Shown here piece by piece: positions 47,049 to 54,537 of a stretch of DNA of 64,000 bases (its first letter is position 1; each line of letters begins with the position of its first letter). Below the pieces are notes generated by a model that was not told the DNA's origin, ran no database searches, and worked only from the letters and a program-made list of their open reading frames with translations. The DNA is from Sphaerisporangium fuscum. Its GTDB lineage: Bacteria > Actinomycetota > Actinomycetes > Streptosporangiales > Streptosporangiaceae. The stretch is taken from positions 124,001 to 188,000 of the forward strand of contig NZ_JAHDTF010000024.1 of NCBI RefSeq assembly GCF_018531465.1, written 5' to 3'. The translations under genes were made by a program, and so were the position numbers.

Positions 47049-48479
47049 ATGTCACAGGACCTCCTGGCGCCGCCGGCCACGCCCTACAGGTGGCGATGGG
47101 CCGCGCTGGCGACGCTGCTGACCGCCGAGGCGATGAACCTGCTCGACTCCACGATCGTGCAGGTCGCCGCGCCGGTCATCCACGCCGCCCTCGGCGGCCC
47201 CGACTCCGACATCCAGTGGTACGGCGCCGCCTACACCCTGCCGTTCGCCCTGTTCCTGATCACCGGCGGACGCCTCGGCGACATCGTCGGGCGCAGGCGG
47301 ATGTTCCGCGCGGGCGTCGCCCTCTTCGTGCTCGCCTCGCTGGCCTGCGCTCTCGCCCCCTCGGCGGCGGCACTGATCGCCGCGCGAGCCGTCCAGGGGG
47401 CCGCGTCGGCGCTCGTCATCCCGCAGACGTTCGGCCTGATCCGGCGCATGTTCGACGGATCCGAGCTGTCGCGGGCCCTCGGCACGATCGGGCCGGTCAT
47501 GGGGCTGGCCGCCGTCTGCGGCCCCGCCCTCGGAGGGCTGCTGACCCACGCCGACCTCTTCGGATCCTCCTGGCGGTCGGTGTTCCTGGTCAACGTGCCC
47601 CTCGGGATCGCGGTGCTCGTCTCGGCGCCGCTGCTGCTGGAGGACCGCGCGGCCCACCGGCCGGGGCTCGACCTCGCCGGTACGGGGCTGGCCGTCCTCG
47701 GCACGGGGCTGATCGTGTACCCCCTGATCGAGGGCGACACCCTCGGCCGTCCCGCCTGGACGTGGGCGGCCCTCGTGGCGGGTGTGGTGGTGCTGGTGCT
47801 GTTCGCCTTCCATCAGCGGGCGCGGGCGCGGCGGGGCCGGAGCGTGCTGGTGGAGCCGAGCCTGTTCGCCGGGCGCGGCTTCCCCGCCGCCCTCGCGAGC
47901 TCGCTGCTGTTCTTCGCGGTCATGAACGGCGTGATGCTGGTCGTCGTGCTGCACCTGCAACTCGGGCTGCGCGCCGACGTCCTCACCGCCGGGCTCACGC
48001 TGCTGCCGTGGTCCTGCGGGATGGCCGTCTCCTCGTGGATCGCCGGGACCCGCCTGGTGCCCCGCCACGGTTCCCGCGTGATGTTCGCCGGTCTCGCCCT
48101 GCTGCTCGCCGGTGTCCTCGCCGCCGTCGTCGTGTACGGCGCCGTCGCGAGCGGCTCGTACCCGTGGCCGCTCCTCGCCGCGCTGGCGGTCGCCGGCCTC
48201 GGGCTCGGGACGTTCACCGTGCCGTTCTTCACCACCGCCCTCGGACGGGTCCGCCCGCACGAGACCGGCTCGGCCGCGGGCCTGCTCAACGCCGTCCAGC
48301 AGCTCGGCGGCACCGTCGGCGTCGCCCTGCTCGGCAGCGTCTTCTTCCGGGCATCGGCGGGCGCGGCCGCGGGCGAGGCGGCCCGGCCGGCGCTGTTGGT
48401 CGCCGCGGGACTGCTCGCCGCGACCGCCGTGACCGCCGCCGTGATGTCGGCCGGTCCGGAGCGCACGGCCCGGCACTGA
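47049..48479 (+). CDS. MFS transporter, DHA2 (14-TM) type
   Basis: A 476-residue pump with about 14 membrane segments: LLTAEAMNLLDSTIVQVAAPVI at the first helix, GGRLGDIVGRRRMF as motif A, and the late ETGSAAGLLNAVQQLGGTVGVALLG typical of DHA2 multidrug exporters. The ATG follows GAAGGGATCC at a slightly long spacing. Divergent transcription from the AsnC-type regulator suggests that a small amino-acid-like ligand induces it. Confidence 0.87.
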   Translation: MSQDLLAPPATPYRWRWAALATLLTAEAMNLLDSTIVQVAAPVIHAALGGPDSDIQWYGAAYTLPFALFLITGGRLGDIVGRRRMFRAGVALFVLASLACALAPSAAALIAARAVQGAASALVIPQTFGLIRRMFDGSELSRALGTIGPVMGLAAVCGPALGGLLTHADLFGSSWRSVFLVNVPLGIAVLVSAPLLLEDRAAHRPGLDLAGTGLAVLGTGLIVYPLIEGDTLGRPAWTWAALVAGVVVLVLFAFHQRARARRGRSVLVEPSLFAGRGFPAALASSLLFFAVMNGVMLVVVLHLQLGLRADVLTAGLTLLPWSCGMAVSSWIAGTRLVPRHGSRVMFAGLALLLAGVLAAVVVYGAVASGSYPWPLLAALAVAGLGLGTFTVPFFTTALGRVRPHETGSAAGLLNAVQQLGGTVGVALLGSVFFRASAGAAAGEAARPALLVAAGLLAATAVTAAVMSAGPERTARH

Positions 48480-48589
48480 CCCGCGGGCGGAGGCCGTCCG
48501 GCCGGCGCACCGGTCACCGGCCGGGAGGCCCTAGGCTCGGAACGGCGGGGTGCCGAGCCCCGCGCCCATGCACGAGGAGACCACGCAGC

Positions 48590-49489
48590 TTGTCCGAGAA
48601 GCACCGATCCGTCCAATCTCTCCCCGCCTCCGAGCGGGCGGAGCTGAGAGCCGACTGCGCGAGCTGCTTCGGGTTGTGCTGCGTCGCGCTGCCGTTCTCG
48701 GCCTCGGCGGACTTCGCGATCGACAAGGACGCGGGGCGTCCCTGCCCCAACCTGCGGACCGACTTCCGCTGCGGCATCCACCAGAACCTCAGGCAGGAGG
48801 GCTTCCAGGGCTGCGTCGCCTTCGACTGCTTCGGCGCCGGCCAGAAGGTGTCCCAGGTGACCTTCGCGGGTGACGACTGGCGGCGGGCGCCGGGCACCGC
48901 GGCGCGGATGTTCGAGGTCTTCCCGGTCATGCGGCAGCTGCACGAGCTGTTGTGGTACCTCACCGAGGCGCTCACGCTGGAGGCGGCCCGGCCCGTCCAC
49001 GGCGAGATCCGCCCGGTGCTGGAGGAGATCGAGGGCCTCACCCGGGGCACGCCCGAATCCCTGGCGGGGCTGGACGTCGCGGCGCGCCGGGCGGAGGTGA
49101 ACGTGCTGCTCCTGCGCACCAGCGAGCTGGTCCGGGCGGGCACCGGGCGGCGCAACGCCGACCGCAGAGGCGCCGACCTCATGGGCGCCAAGCTCAAGGG
49201 GGCCGACCTCCGGGGCGCCGACCTCAGAGGGGCCTATCTGATCGGGGCCGACCTGCGCGGCGCCGATCTGCGGCTGGCCGACCTCATCGGCGCCGACTTC
49301 CGGGGCGCCGACCTCGGCGGAGCCGACCTCACCGGCAGCATCTTCCTCACCCAGTCCCAGGTGAACGCGGCCAGGGGGGACCGCGCCACCAAGCTGCCGC
49401 GCTCCCTGCTGCGCCCGTCCCACTGGTCGTCCCCGCCGGCCGCCCCCGCCTCGCCTCGTGGGAGAAGGAAGCCGCCCCGCAGGAGGTGA
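48590..49489 (+). CDS. Pentapeptide-repeat protein with an N-terminal Cys cluster
   Basis: The 299-residue protein starts at TTG, ten bases after GAGGAG; no other start keeps the conserved N-terminus. Eight cysteines lie within the first 80 residues (23, 26, 30, 31, 52, 61, 75, 80; CASCFGLCC, CPNLR, CGIHQ, GCVAFDC), suggesting a YkgJ-like metal- or cluster-binding domain. A helical middle follows. Residues about 183-250 carry 12-13 pentapeptide repeats of form ADLxG, expected to fold as a right-handed beta-helix. The C-terminus is basic and Pro-rich. Its biological role is unknown. The 205 bases after it hold no gene. Confidence 0.78.
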   Translation: MSEKHRSVQSLPASERAELRADCASCFGLCCVALPFSASADFAIDKDAGRPCPNLRTDFRCGIHQNLRQEGFQGCVAFDCFGAGQKVSQVTFAGDDWRRAPGTAARMFEVFPVMRQLHELLWYLTEALTLEAARPVHGEIRPVLEEIEGLTRGTPESLAGLDVAARRAEVNVLLLRTSELVRAGTGRRNADRRGADLMGAKLKGADLRGADLRGAYLIGADLRGADLRLADLIGADFRGADLGGADLTGSIFLTQSQVNAARGDRATKLPRSLLRPSHWSSPPAAPASPRGRRKPPRRR

Positions 49490-49694
49490 CCCGGCCCTCG
49501 CGGGCCGCCCGCCGGTTCCCGTCCGCGGGCCTCGCCGCACGTCTTCCCGCTGTTCCGCGCGGGGGACGGGCGGGGGACGGGCGGCGCGGGCTCGGGTGCC
49601 GGGGTGGTCAACCCCTATCGGCCCGGGAAACGGCATCGGTTCCTCGGTGGGGCTTGGGTGAGGATCGTCGCGGTGTGAGACGATCTGGAGCGTC

Positions 49695-50279
49695 ATGAAC
49701 GCCAGCTTGCCCATGCGTCTCGCGCGGTCGGCCGTCTTCACGGTCGTCTGTGTGGCGTTGGGCATGGGGGCGCACCGGTTCGCCGGTGGGGCCGCTCCCG
49801 GGGTGAGGACCGTCCTGGTCGCACTGGCCGCCGTGTGGACGGTCAGCGCCGTGCTCGCCGGTCGCGAGAGATCACCCCGGGCCGTGATGGGCCTCCTGGT
49901 GGCCGGTCAGGTGTTCCTCCACCAGCTCCTCGGCGCGTCCGCCGAAGTCGCGGCGCCGCACGCGCACCTCGCGGGGAGCGTCCCGCCCACCCACGGCGTC
50001 GGCGTGAGCGCCGGCATGGTCCTCGCGCACCTCACCGCCGCGCTGCTCACCGGCTGGTGGCTGGCGCGCGGCGAGTCCGCGTTCTGGGCGGTCCTTCACG
50101 GTGCCGGCGCCTACGTCACGCGGCGCGTCGCGGCGCTGCTCGCGCTCCTGCGCCGGTACGCCGCCCCGCCGCCCGACCTGCCGCGTCCACGCGAACGGCG
50201 TGACCGGCGTCCGGTCCGGCATCTGTTCCTCCAGCACGCCGTCGACCGGCGTGGTCCTCCGGTTCTCCACGTCTTCTGA
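49695..50279 (+). CDS. Integral membrane protein of copper locus 2 (paralogue of the protein at 19851)
   Basis: A 194-residue protein with four or five membrane segments: LARSAVFTVVCVALGMGAHRF, a His-containing loop (PHAHLAGSVPPTHG), MVLAHLTAALLTGWWLARGES, and a basic tail ending LQHAVDRRGPP. The order and the tail match the protein encoded at 19851. GGAG precedes the ATG. YcnI and CopC follow, so the family again heads a copper cluster. No named family is assigned. Confidence 0.72.
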   Translation: MNASLPMRLARSAVFTVVCVALGMGAHRFAGGAAPGVRTVLVALAAVWTVSAVLAGRERSPRAVMGLLVAGQVFLHQLLGASAEVAAPHAHLAGSVPPTHGVGVSAGMVLAHLTAALLTGWWLARGESAFWAVLHGAGAYVTRRVAALLALLRRYAAPPPDLPRPRERRDRRPVRHLFLQHAVDRRGPPVLHVF

Positions 50280-50405
50280 TCTCCACCCGGTGCGTGTGGC
50301 CGTCTCGCCGGCGCCACCGGGCCGGCCGCCGGCCGGACACGCGGGCACGCCTCACGGCGGCTCGCGCATCAGGCGTACCCCTCACAAGACAACCGGAGAC
50401 CCACC

Positions 50406-51146
50406 ATGGCATTCGCCGCCATCTGCCGCCGCGCCACCGCCGTCACCGCCGGTGCGCTCGCCATCACCGTCGGCCTCGCGCTGCCGGCGCTCGCCCACGT
50501 GACGATCGACCCCGGCACCGCCGAGCAGGGCGGCTGGACGAAGCTCGCCTTCCGCGTCCCCAACGAGCGCGACGACGCCTCCACCACCAAGCTCGAGGTG
50601 ACCTTCCCCACCGACCACCCGCTTCCGTTCGTCTCGGTGAAGCCGGTCCCGGGGTGGAACGCCACGCTGACCCGGGGCAAGCTGCCCCAGCCGATCGTCT
50701 CCGACGACGGCGACAAGGTCACCGAGTCCGTCCTGAAGATCACCTGGGCGGGTGGGAAGATCCAGCCCGGCCAGTTCCAGGAGTTCGAGGTCTCGGTCGG
50801 ACCGCTGCCGAAGAACGTCGACAGCCTCACCTTCCCCGCCGTCCAGACCTACTCCGGCGGCGAGACCGTCAACTGGACCGACGCCCCCAAGTCCGACGGT
50901 TCGGAGGCCGAGCATCCCGCCCCCGTCCTGAAGCTGGTCCCCGCCTCGGCCGAGGGGGAGGGCCACTCCGACATGGGCGGCGCCAAGCCGTCCGCCGCCC
51001 CGTCGGTGGCCGCCATGAAGCAGGCCACGCCGTCCGCGTCCGGCGGCTCCGACGGAACGGCCCGGACGCTGGGGATCGCCGGCATCGTCGTCGGCCTGCT
51101 CGGGGCCGGCGTCGGCGTGGCAGGGCTGCGGCGCTCGCGGAGCTGA
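50406..51146 (+). CDS. YcnI-like copper-binding protein (DUF1775), membrane-anchored
   Basis: A 246-residue exported protein. The signal peptide ends ALPALA, leaving His31 as the mature N-terminus (HVTIDP), which in YcnI ligates copper with a conserved Glu and Trp; WNATLTRG and WTDAP supply Trp candidates. The DUF1775 core (SVKPVPGWNATL, SVGPLPKNVDSLTFPAVQTYSGGE) ends near residue 185. A His/Met-containing linker and one C-terminal membrane helix follow. GGAG precedes the ATG. It probably passes copper to CopC or another cell-surface copper protein. Confidence 0.88.
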   Translation: MAFAAICRRATAVTAGALAITVGLALPALAHVTIDPGTAEQGGWTKLAFRVPNERDDASTTKLEVTFPTDHPLPFVSVKPVPGWNATLTRGKLPQPIVSDDGDKVTESVLKITWAGGKIQPGQFQEFEVSVGPLPKNVDSLTFPAVQTYSGGETVNWTDAPKSDGSEAEHPAPVLKLVPASAEGEGHSDMGGAKPSAAPSVAAMKQATPSASGGSDGTARTLGIAGIVVGLLGAGVGVAGLRRSRS

Positions 51147-51251
51147 GGAACGGTTCGGAGGAGGAGGCCGGGCGTCGCCCGGCCTCGCCTCCCACCGCCT
51201 CCGCATCCGTGCCGCCTGACCCCGGCACCCGGCCGACCGCTTGGAGCAACC

Positions 51252-51926
51252 ATGAGATTTCCCGCCATCCGAGCCCTGCTCGTGCTCTGCCTGTCCGGCG
51301 CGCTGCTGGGGCTGGCCGTCCCGCCCGCGCTGGCACACGACAGCCTCAAGAGCAGCTCGCCGGCCAGGGGCGCCGTCGTCTCACGTCTCGATGAGATCGA
51401 GCTGGAATTCAGCGCGCACCCGAGCTTCCCCGTGGTGATCCTCCACGACGCCCAGGGGAAGCGCTTCGAGGCGGGTGAACCGCGCGTCGACGGGCCGAAG
51501 GTCTTCCAGAGGGTCGCCGGGCAGCTGCCCCCCGGCGGCTATGTCATCGCCTGGCGCGTCGTCTCCTCCGACGGGCATCCCGTCGAGGGGGAGATCCCGT
51601 TCACGGTCGGCGGCGCGGCCGGGGGAGCGGGTGGAGTTCCGGCGACGGCCGGAACGACGCCGGACTCCGCCGCGAGCGGAACCCCTGTCGCGCCCCCGGC
51701 CCCGGAGTCCGGCGGAGGCGTGCCCCTGTGGGTGTGGGCCGCGCTCGGGCTGCTGGTGGTCGTCGGAGCCGCGGCGACCCTCCTCGGCCGGAAGACCTCC
51801 GCGTCCGGGGAGGACGCGGCCACCGCTCCCGCGGCGCCGCAGAGCGAGCAGGAGGTGTCCCCCGGGCACGAGCGGCTCCCGGCCGCGCCGGACGGCACGC
51901 CACCCCTGGCGCCTCCGAACGAATAG
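51252..51926 (+). CDS. CopC-domain copper resistance/uptake protein, membrane-anchored
   Basis: A 224-residue protein. A signal peptide ends LAHDSL, with the copper-ligand His at the mature N-terminus. The CopC beta-barrel shows LKSSSPARGAVVSRLDEIELEFS and WRVVSSDGHPVEGEIPFTV, which carries the second ligand group. A Gly/Ala/Pro linker, one membrane helix (VPLWVWAALGLLVVVGAAATLL) and an acidic cytoplasmic tail follow. No CopD domain is fused. It follows the YcnI gene by about 100 bases and completes copper locus 2. Confidence 0.87.
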   Translation: MRFPAIRALLVLCLSGALLGLAVPPALAHDSLKSSSPARGAVVSRLDEIELEFSAHPSFPVVILHDAQGKRFEAGEPRVDGPKVFQRVAGQLPPGGYVIAWRVVSSDGHPVEGEIPFTVGGAAGGAGGVPATAGTTPDSAASGTPVAPPAPESGGGVPLWVWAALGLLVVVGAAATLLGRKTSASGEDAATAPAAPQSEQEVSPGHERLPAAPDGTPPLAPPNE

Positions 51927-52038
51927 CCTCCGGCCGCCGGGGCGCGCATGGAAGAGTGGCTGGGATTGGGGCGTGACCACGCTCCATCCCGAGCCACTCA
52001 GATCGGATCAGCGGCTCTGGCCGCATCGGCGCCCGGCG

Positions 52039-52575
52039 CTAGTCGCGGTCGAAGTCCCGGTCGAAGCCGCGGTCGAAGGCGCGCTCCCGAGTCATTCCGA
52101 CGTCCCTGCGGATCCGCTCCCGGCCTCCGTCGAGGCCCCGGTCGAAGCCTCGGTCGCGGTCGAAGCCGCGCTCGCGCTCCATGCCGCGTTCGCGCTCCAT
52201 GCCGCGTTCCCTGCGAAGCCGCTCCCGGCCTCCGTCGAGGCCCCGGTCGAAGCCTCGGTCGCGGTCGAAGCCGCGCTCGCGCTCCATGCCGCGTTCGCGC
52301 TCCATGCCGCGTTCCCTGCGGAGCCTCTCGCGGCCTCGGTCCATGCCGCGGTCCCGCTCGAAGGTCCGCTCGCTGCGGAGCCTTTCCCTGCCTCGGTCAC
52401 GGCCGTACCGGTAGTTGTCCCGGTCCCGGCCCCGGTCGCCGTCACTGGCGCTGACCGAGTGCGTCGTCTTGCCCGTGACGTGACCGCCGGCCGCGCTCGC
52501 CGCCGTCTGAAGAGTCGCGGTCAGGCAACAGGTGCCCAGTACGCCAACGATCGCTCGGCGAATGGTTCTTTCCAT
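52039..52575 (-). CDS. Secreted Arg/Asp/Glu-rich repeat protein
   Basis: A 178-residue protein with a signal peptide (residues 1-30, ending TAASA). After a short Ser/Thr/Gly segment it is almost entirely Arg, Asp, Glu, Gly and Phe/Met, in patterns such as RERLRRERGMERE and RGFDRDRGFDRG. A 35-residue unit occurs twice, with a third degenerate copy. Charges alternate along the chain, implying a disordered polyampholyte or an extended charged helix rather than an enzyme. AGGGG lies before the ATG. No family is recognised. A cell-envelope or hydration role is speculation. Confidence 0.65.
   Translation of the reverse strand: MERTIRRAIVGVLGTCCLTATLQTAASAAGGHVTGKTTHSVSASDGDRGRDRDNYRYGRDRGRERLRSERTFERDRGMDRGRERLRRERGMERERGMERERGFDRDRGFDRGLDGGRERLRRERGMERERGMERERGFDRDRGFDRGLDGGRERIRRDVGMTRERAFDRGFDRDFDRD
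52103..52318 (-). repeat. 105-base tandem repeat within the charged secreted protein gene
   Basis: Two near-identical 105-base copies (shift measured at CGGCCTCCGT, 52121 and 52226) encode the 35-residue unit; a third, degenerate copy continues to about 52390. Shorter internal duplications (CGCTCCATGCCGCGTT) occur inside each copy. Confidence 0.75.
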
Positions 52576-52740
52576 GCCGCAGTCCCCTTTCGTGGCTTCT
52601 GCTTCGGACCTGCCTCTGCCTCCCCCCGCAGATGGGTCCACATGGCTTCACCATGAGGCACCTGCCGTCATGGCCGCGTGACGTGGGCGTGACACTGCTC
52701 GGCCGAGGGGGTCGCGGGCGACCCCCATGCCGGCCGCGCG

Positions 52741-53193
52741 TCAGCTCACCGCCCGCTTCACCAGCGCGCTGATCCGCTCCTCCACCTCGGGCGTCACGTC
52801 GGTCAGGGCGAACGCGACCGGCCACATCGTGTCCTCGTCCAGTTTCGCCTGGTCGCTGAACCCGAGCGTCGCGTAGCGCGTCTTGAACTTCTCCGCAGGC
52901 TGGAAGTGACAGACGATCTTGCCGTCCAGCGCGTAGGCGGGCATCCCGTACCAGAGCCTCGGCGCCAGGGCCGGAGCGCTGTCCATGATGACGGCGTGGA
53001 CGCGCTCGGCCATGATCCGGTCCTCGTCACCCATCTCGGCGATCTTCTCGACCACGTCCCGCGCAGCCTCCGCCTCCTTCTCCGCGCGCGAGGCGCGGCG
53101 CGCCGCCTTCTTCTGCTCCTTGGCGTGATCCTTCATCGCGGCCCGCTCTTCGGCCGTGAATCCCTCGTAGCCGCTGCCTTCGGTGGTGCTCAT
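52741..53193 (-). CDS. DUF1801 family protein
   Basis: A 150-residue protein. A charged, Lys/Glu/Ala-rich lead that probably forms a coiled coil (FTAEERAAMKDHAKEQKKAA) is followed by the DUF1801 domain: PALAPRLWYGMPAYALDGKIVCHFQ and KFKTRYATLGFS. The family is small, cytosolic and functionally uncharacterised. AGGAGAGG precedes the ATG. The upstream continuation of the frame overlaps the neighbouring VOC gene and is not coding. Confidence 0.8.
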   Translation of the reverse strand: MSTTEGSGYEGFTAEERAAMKDHAKEQKKAARRASRAEKEAEAARDVVEKIAEMGDEDRIMAERVHAVIMDSAPALAPRLWYGMPAYALDGKIVCHFQPAEKFKTRYATLGFSDQAKLDEDTMWPVAFALTDVTPEVEERISALVKRAVS

Positions 53194-53308
53194 GACGAAA
53201 CCTCTCCTTGAAGATCTTGATGTTGGTCGATGGTCCTCGGGCCGGGTCACCGGGCCCTGGCCGGCCCTACCTGGCCGCGAATAGTACCCAGGTCGGCCTG
53301 TCGCCGCC

Positions 53309-53920
53309 TCAGGCGGACGCGGTCTCCCAGACGAACCCGTCCGGGTCGGTGAAGGGCCCGGCACCGCCGCCGATCACGATCCGGTGTGATCCGGTGCCGT
53401 CCAGGGGGACGCCGGTGTCCTTGGCGAGGGCGCGGCGCGGGTAGAGCGCCAGCGTGACGGTCGACGCCGGGGTGTCGAACTGCACGTACTTGCCGCCGAA
53501 GCTCTTGGCCACGGCCAGGCCGCGGTCGACGTAGAACCGCTTGCTCGCCTTGACGTCCGCGACTCCCAGCAGGAGGGCGACCTCGTCGATGTGCCGGGTG
53601 GCGGGGCCGGTGTCCTTCTTGTTAGAGGTCGCGATCTTGCAGATCGTGCCGTCCGGGGCGCGTACGACGCCGCCGTAGCCCCAGAAGCTCTTCGTGGCGG
53701 GCTTCAGCGTCGTGGCGCCGGCGTCGAGCGCGGCGCCGATGAGGGCGTCGACGTCGCCCGGCTGGGACACCACGATGGACAGCGCGAACCCCCGGAAGCC
53801 GGTCGTCGGCGCGTCCGAGGCGCGTACGTTCACGTAGGAGCCCAGACCGAAGGCGGTGTAGAAGGCGTCCGCGGCCGCGGCGTCGGGGACTTCCAGGGTG
53901 ATGGATTCGAAGGAGGTCAT
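53309..53920 (-). CDS. VOC superfamily (glyoxalase-like) protein, two half-domains
   Basis: A 203-residue protein containing two vicinal-oxygen-chelate repeats: the first opens FESITLEVPDAAAADAFYTAFGLG and ends VRAPDGTICKIA; the second has HIDEVALLLGVADVKASKRFYVDRGL and ends FTDPDGFVWETA. Metal ligands are partly retained. AAAGGA precedes the ATG. A second VOC gene lies just upstream on the same strand, so these may form one unit. Substrate unknown; candidates include antibiotic-binding or glyoxalase functions. Confidence 0.82.
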   Translation of the reverse strand: MTSFESITLEVPDAAAADAFYTAFGLGSYVNVRASDAPTTGFRGFALSIVVSQPGDVDALIGAALDAGATTLKPATKSFWGYGGVVRAPDGTICKIATSNKKDTGPATRHIDEVALLLGVADVKASKRFYVDRGLAVAKSFGGKYVQFDTPASTVTLALYPRRALAKDTGVPLDGTGSHRIVIGGGAGPFTDPDGFVWETASA

Positions 53921-54002
53921 GGCAGGTCCTTTCCGAGGGAGGTCGGTTCGTCGTCTTGTGCGCGGCCGCTGGGCCGTGGATGTGGCAGGGGCGGGCCGGC
54001 GC

Positions 54003-54359
54003 TCAGCGGTCCTGCAGGAGCCCGAGGACGTTGCCGTCGGGGTCGGTGACCGTGGCGACCAGGCGGCCGGCACCCACCTCGTGCGCGGCCTCCTTCACGG
54101 TGGCCCCGGCGGCGGTGAGCTCGGCCAGCTTCGCCTCGATGTCCGACACGTGCCAGTAGGCGACCGGTGAGGTCATGCCCTGCGGTCCGCCGTCCGGCAC
54201 CAGTCCGATGTGCTGGCCCTCGGCATCGAAGCCGACGTAGTAGGGCGAGTCGGTCTGCGGCGGGATACCGAGCAGGGCGGCGTACACCGCCTTGGCCTTG
54301 GCCAGGTCGGACACCGGATGCAGCACCGTCTTGATGCCCTGGGTGGAAGAGCCGGTCAT
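54003..54359 (-). CDS. VOC superfamily (glyoxalase-like) protein, single domain
   Basis: A 118-residue VOC protein: LHPVSDLAKAKAVYAALLGI, YYVGFDAEGQHIGLVP, a central YWHVSDIEAKLAELTAAGATV, and the closing VATVTDPDGNVLGLLQD. It resembles small VOC proteins that often dimerise to make the active site. ATG is preferred over a GTG two codons earlier because AGGAG lies five bases before it. It is divergent from the LuxR-ATPase regulator. Confidence 0.82.
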   Translation of the reverse strand: MTGSSTQGIKTVLHPVSDLAKAKAVYAALLGIPPQTDSPYYVGFDAEGQHIGLVPDGGPQGMTSPVAYWHVSDIEAKLAELTAAGATVKEAAHEVGAGRLVATVTDPDGNVLGLLQDR

Positions 54360-54439
54360 GGTCACTCCTGTGGTCCTGGGTCGCGTCGACCCGCTGTCTG
54401 CGTAGTCACAGCTTCGCTTCCGGCCTGGTCACGGCGCAT

Positions 54440-54501
54440 CCGTGGTGACCACGGAACCGTCCACGGATCGCCCGCACGGATCCCGCACGGTGGTCACCGT
54501 G
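54440..54501. promoter_or_regulatory. Paired palindromes between the VOC and LuxR-ATPase genes
   Basis: CCGTGGT-G-ACCACGG (54440-54454) and CACGGTG-GT-CACCGTG (54486-54501) share the CCGTG/CACGG half-site. They lie in the divergent promoter region, so the LuxR-type regulator or another factor may bind here. GATAAT at 54534-54539 is a possible -10 for the regulator. Confidence 0.5.
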
Positions 54502-54537
54502 GTCGGGAACGCGTAACGGGTGCGCCAAAATGGGATA

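Noticed and set aside
45805..47055. 416-codon minus-strand frame over the AsnC gene
   Set aside because: Arg/Pro-rich shadow of the tandem AsnC frame, without domain motifs.
52103..52390. CRISPR-like regularly repeated DNA
   Set aside because: The repeats are contiguous coding repeats without spacers and are explained by the 35-residue protein unit.
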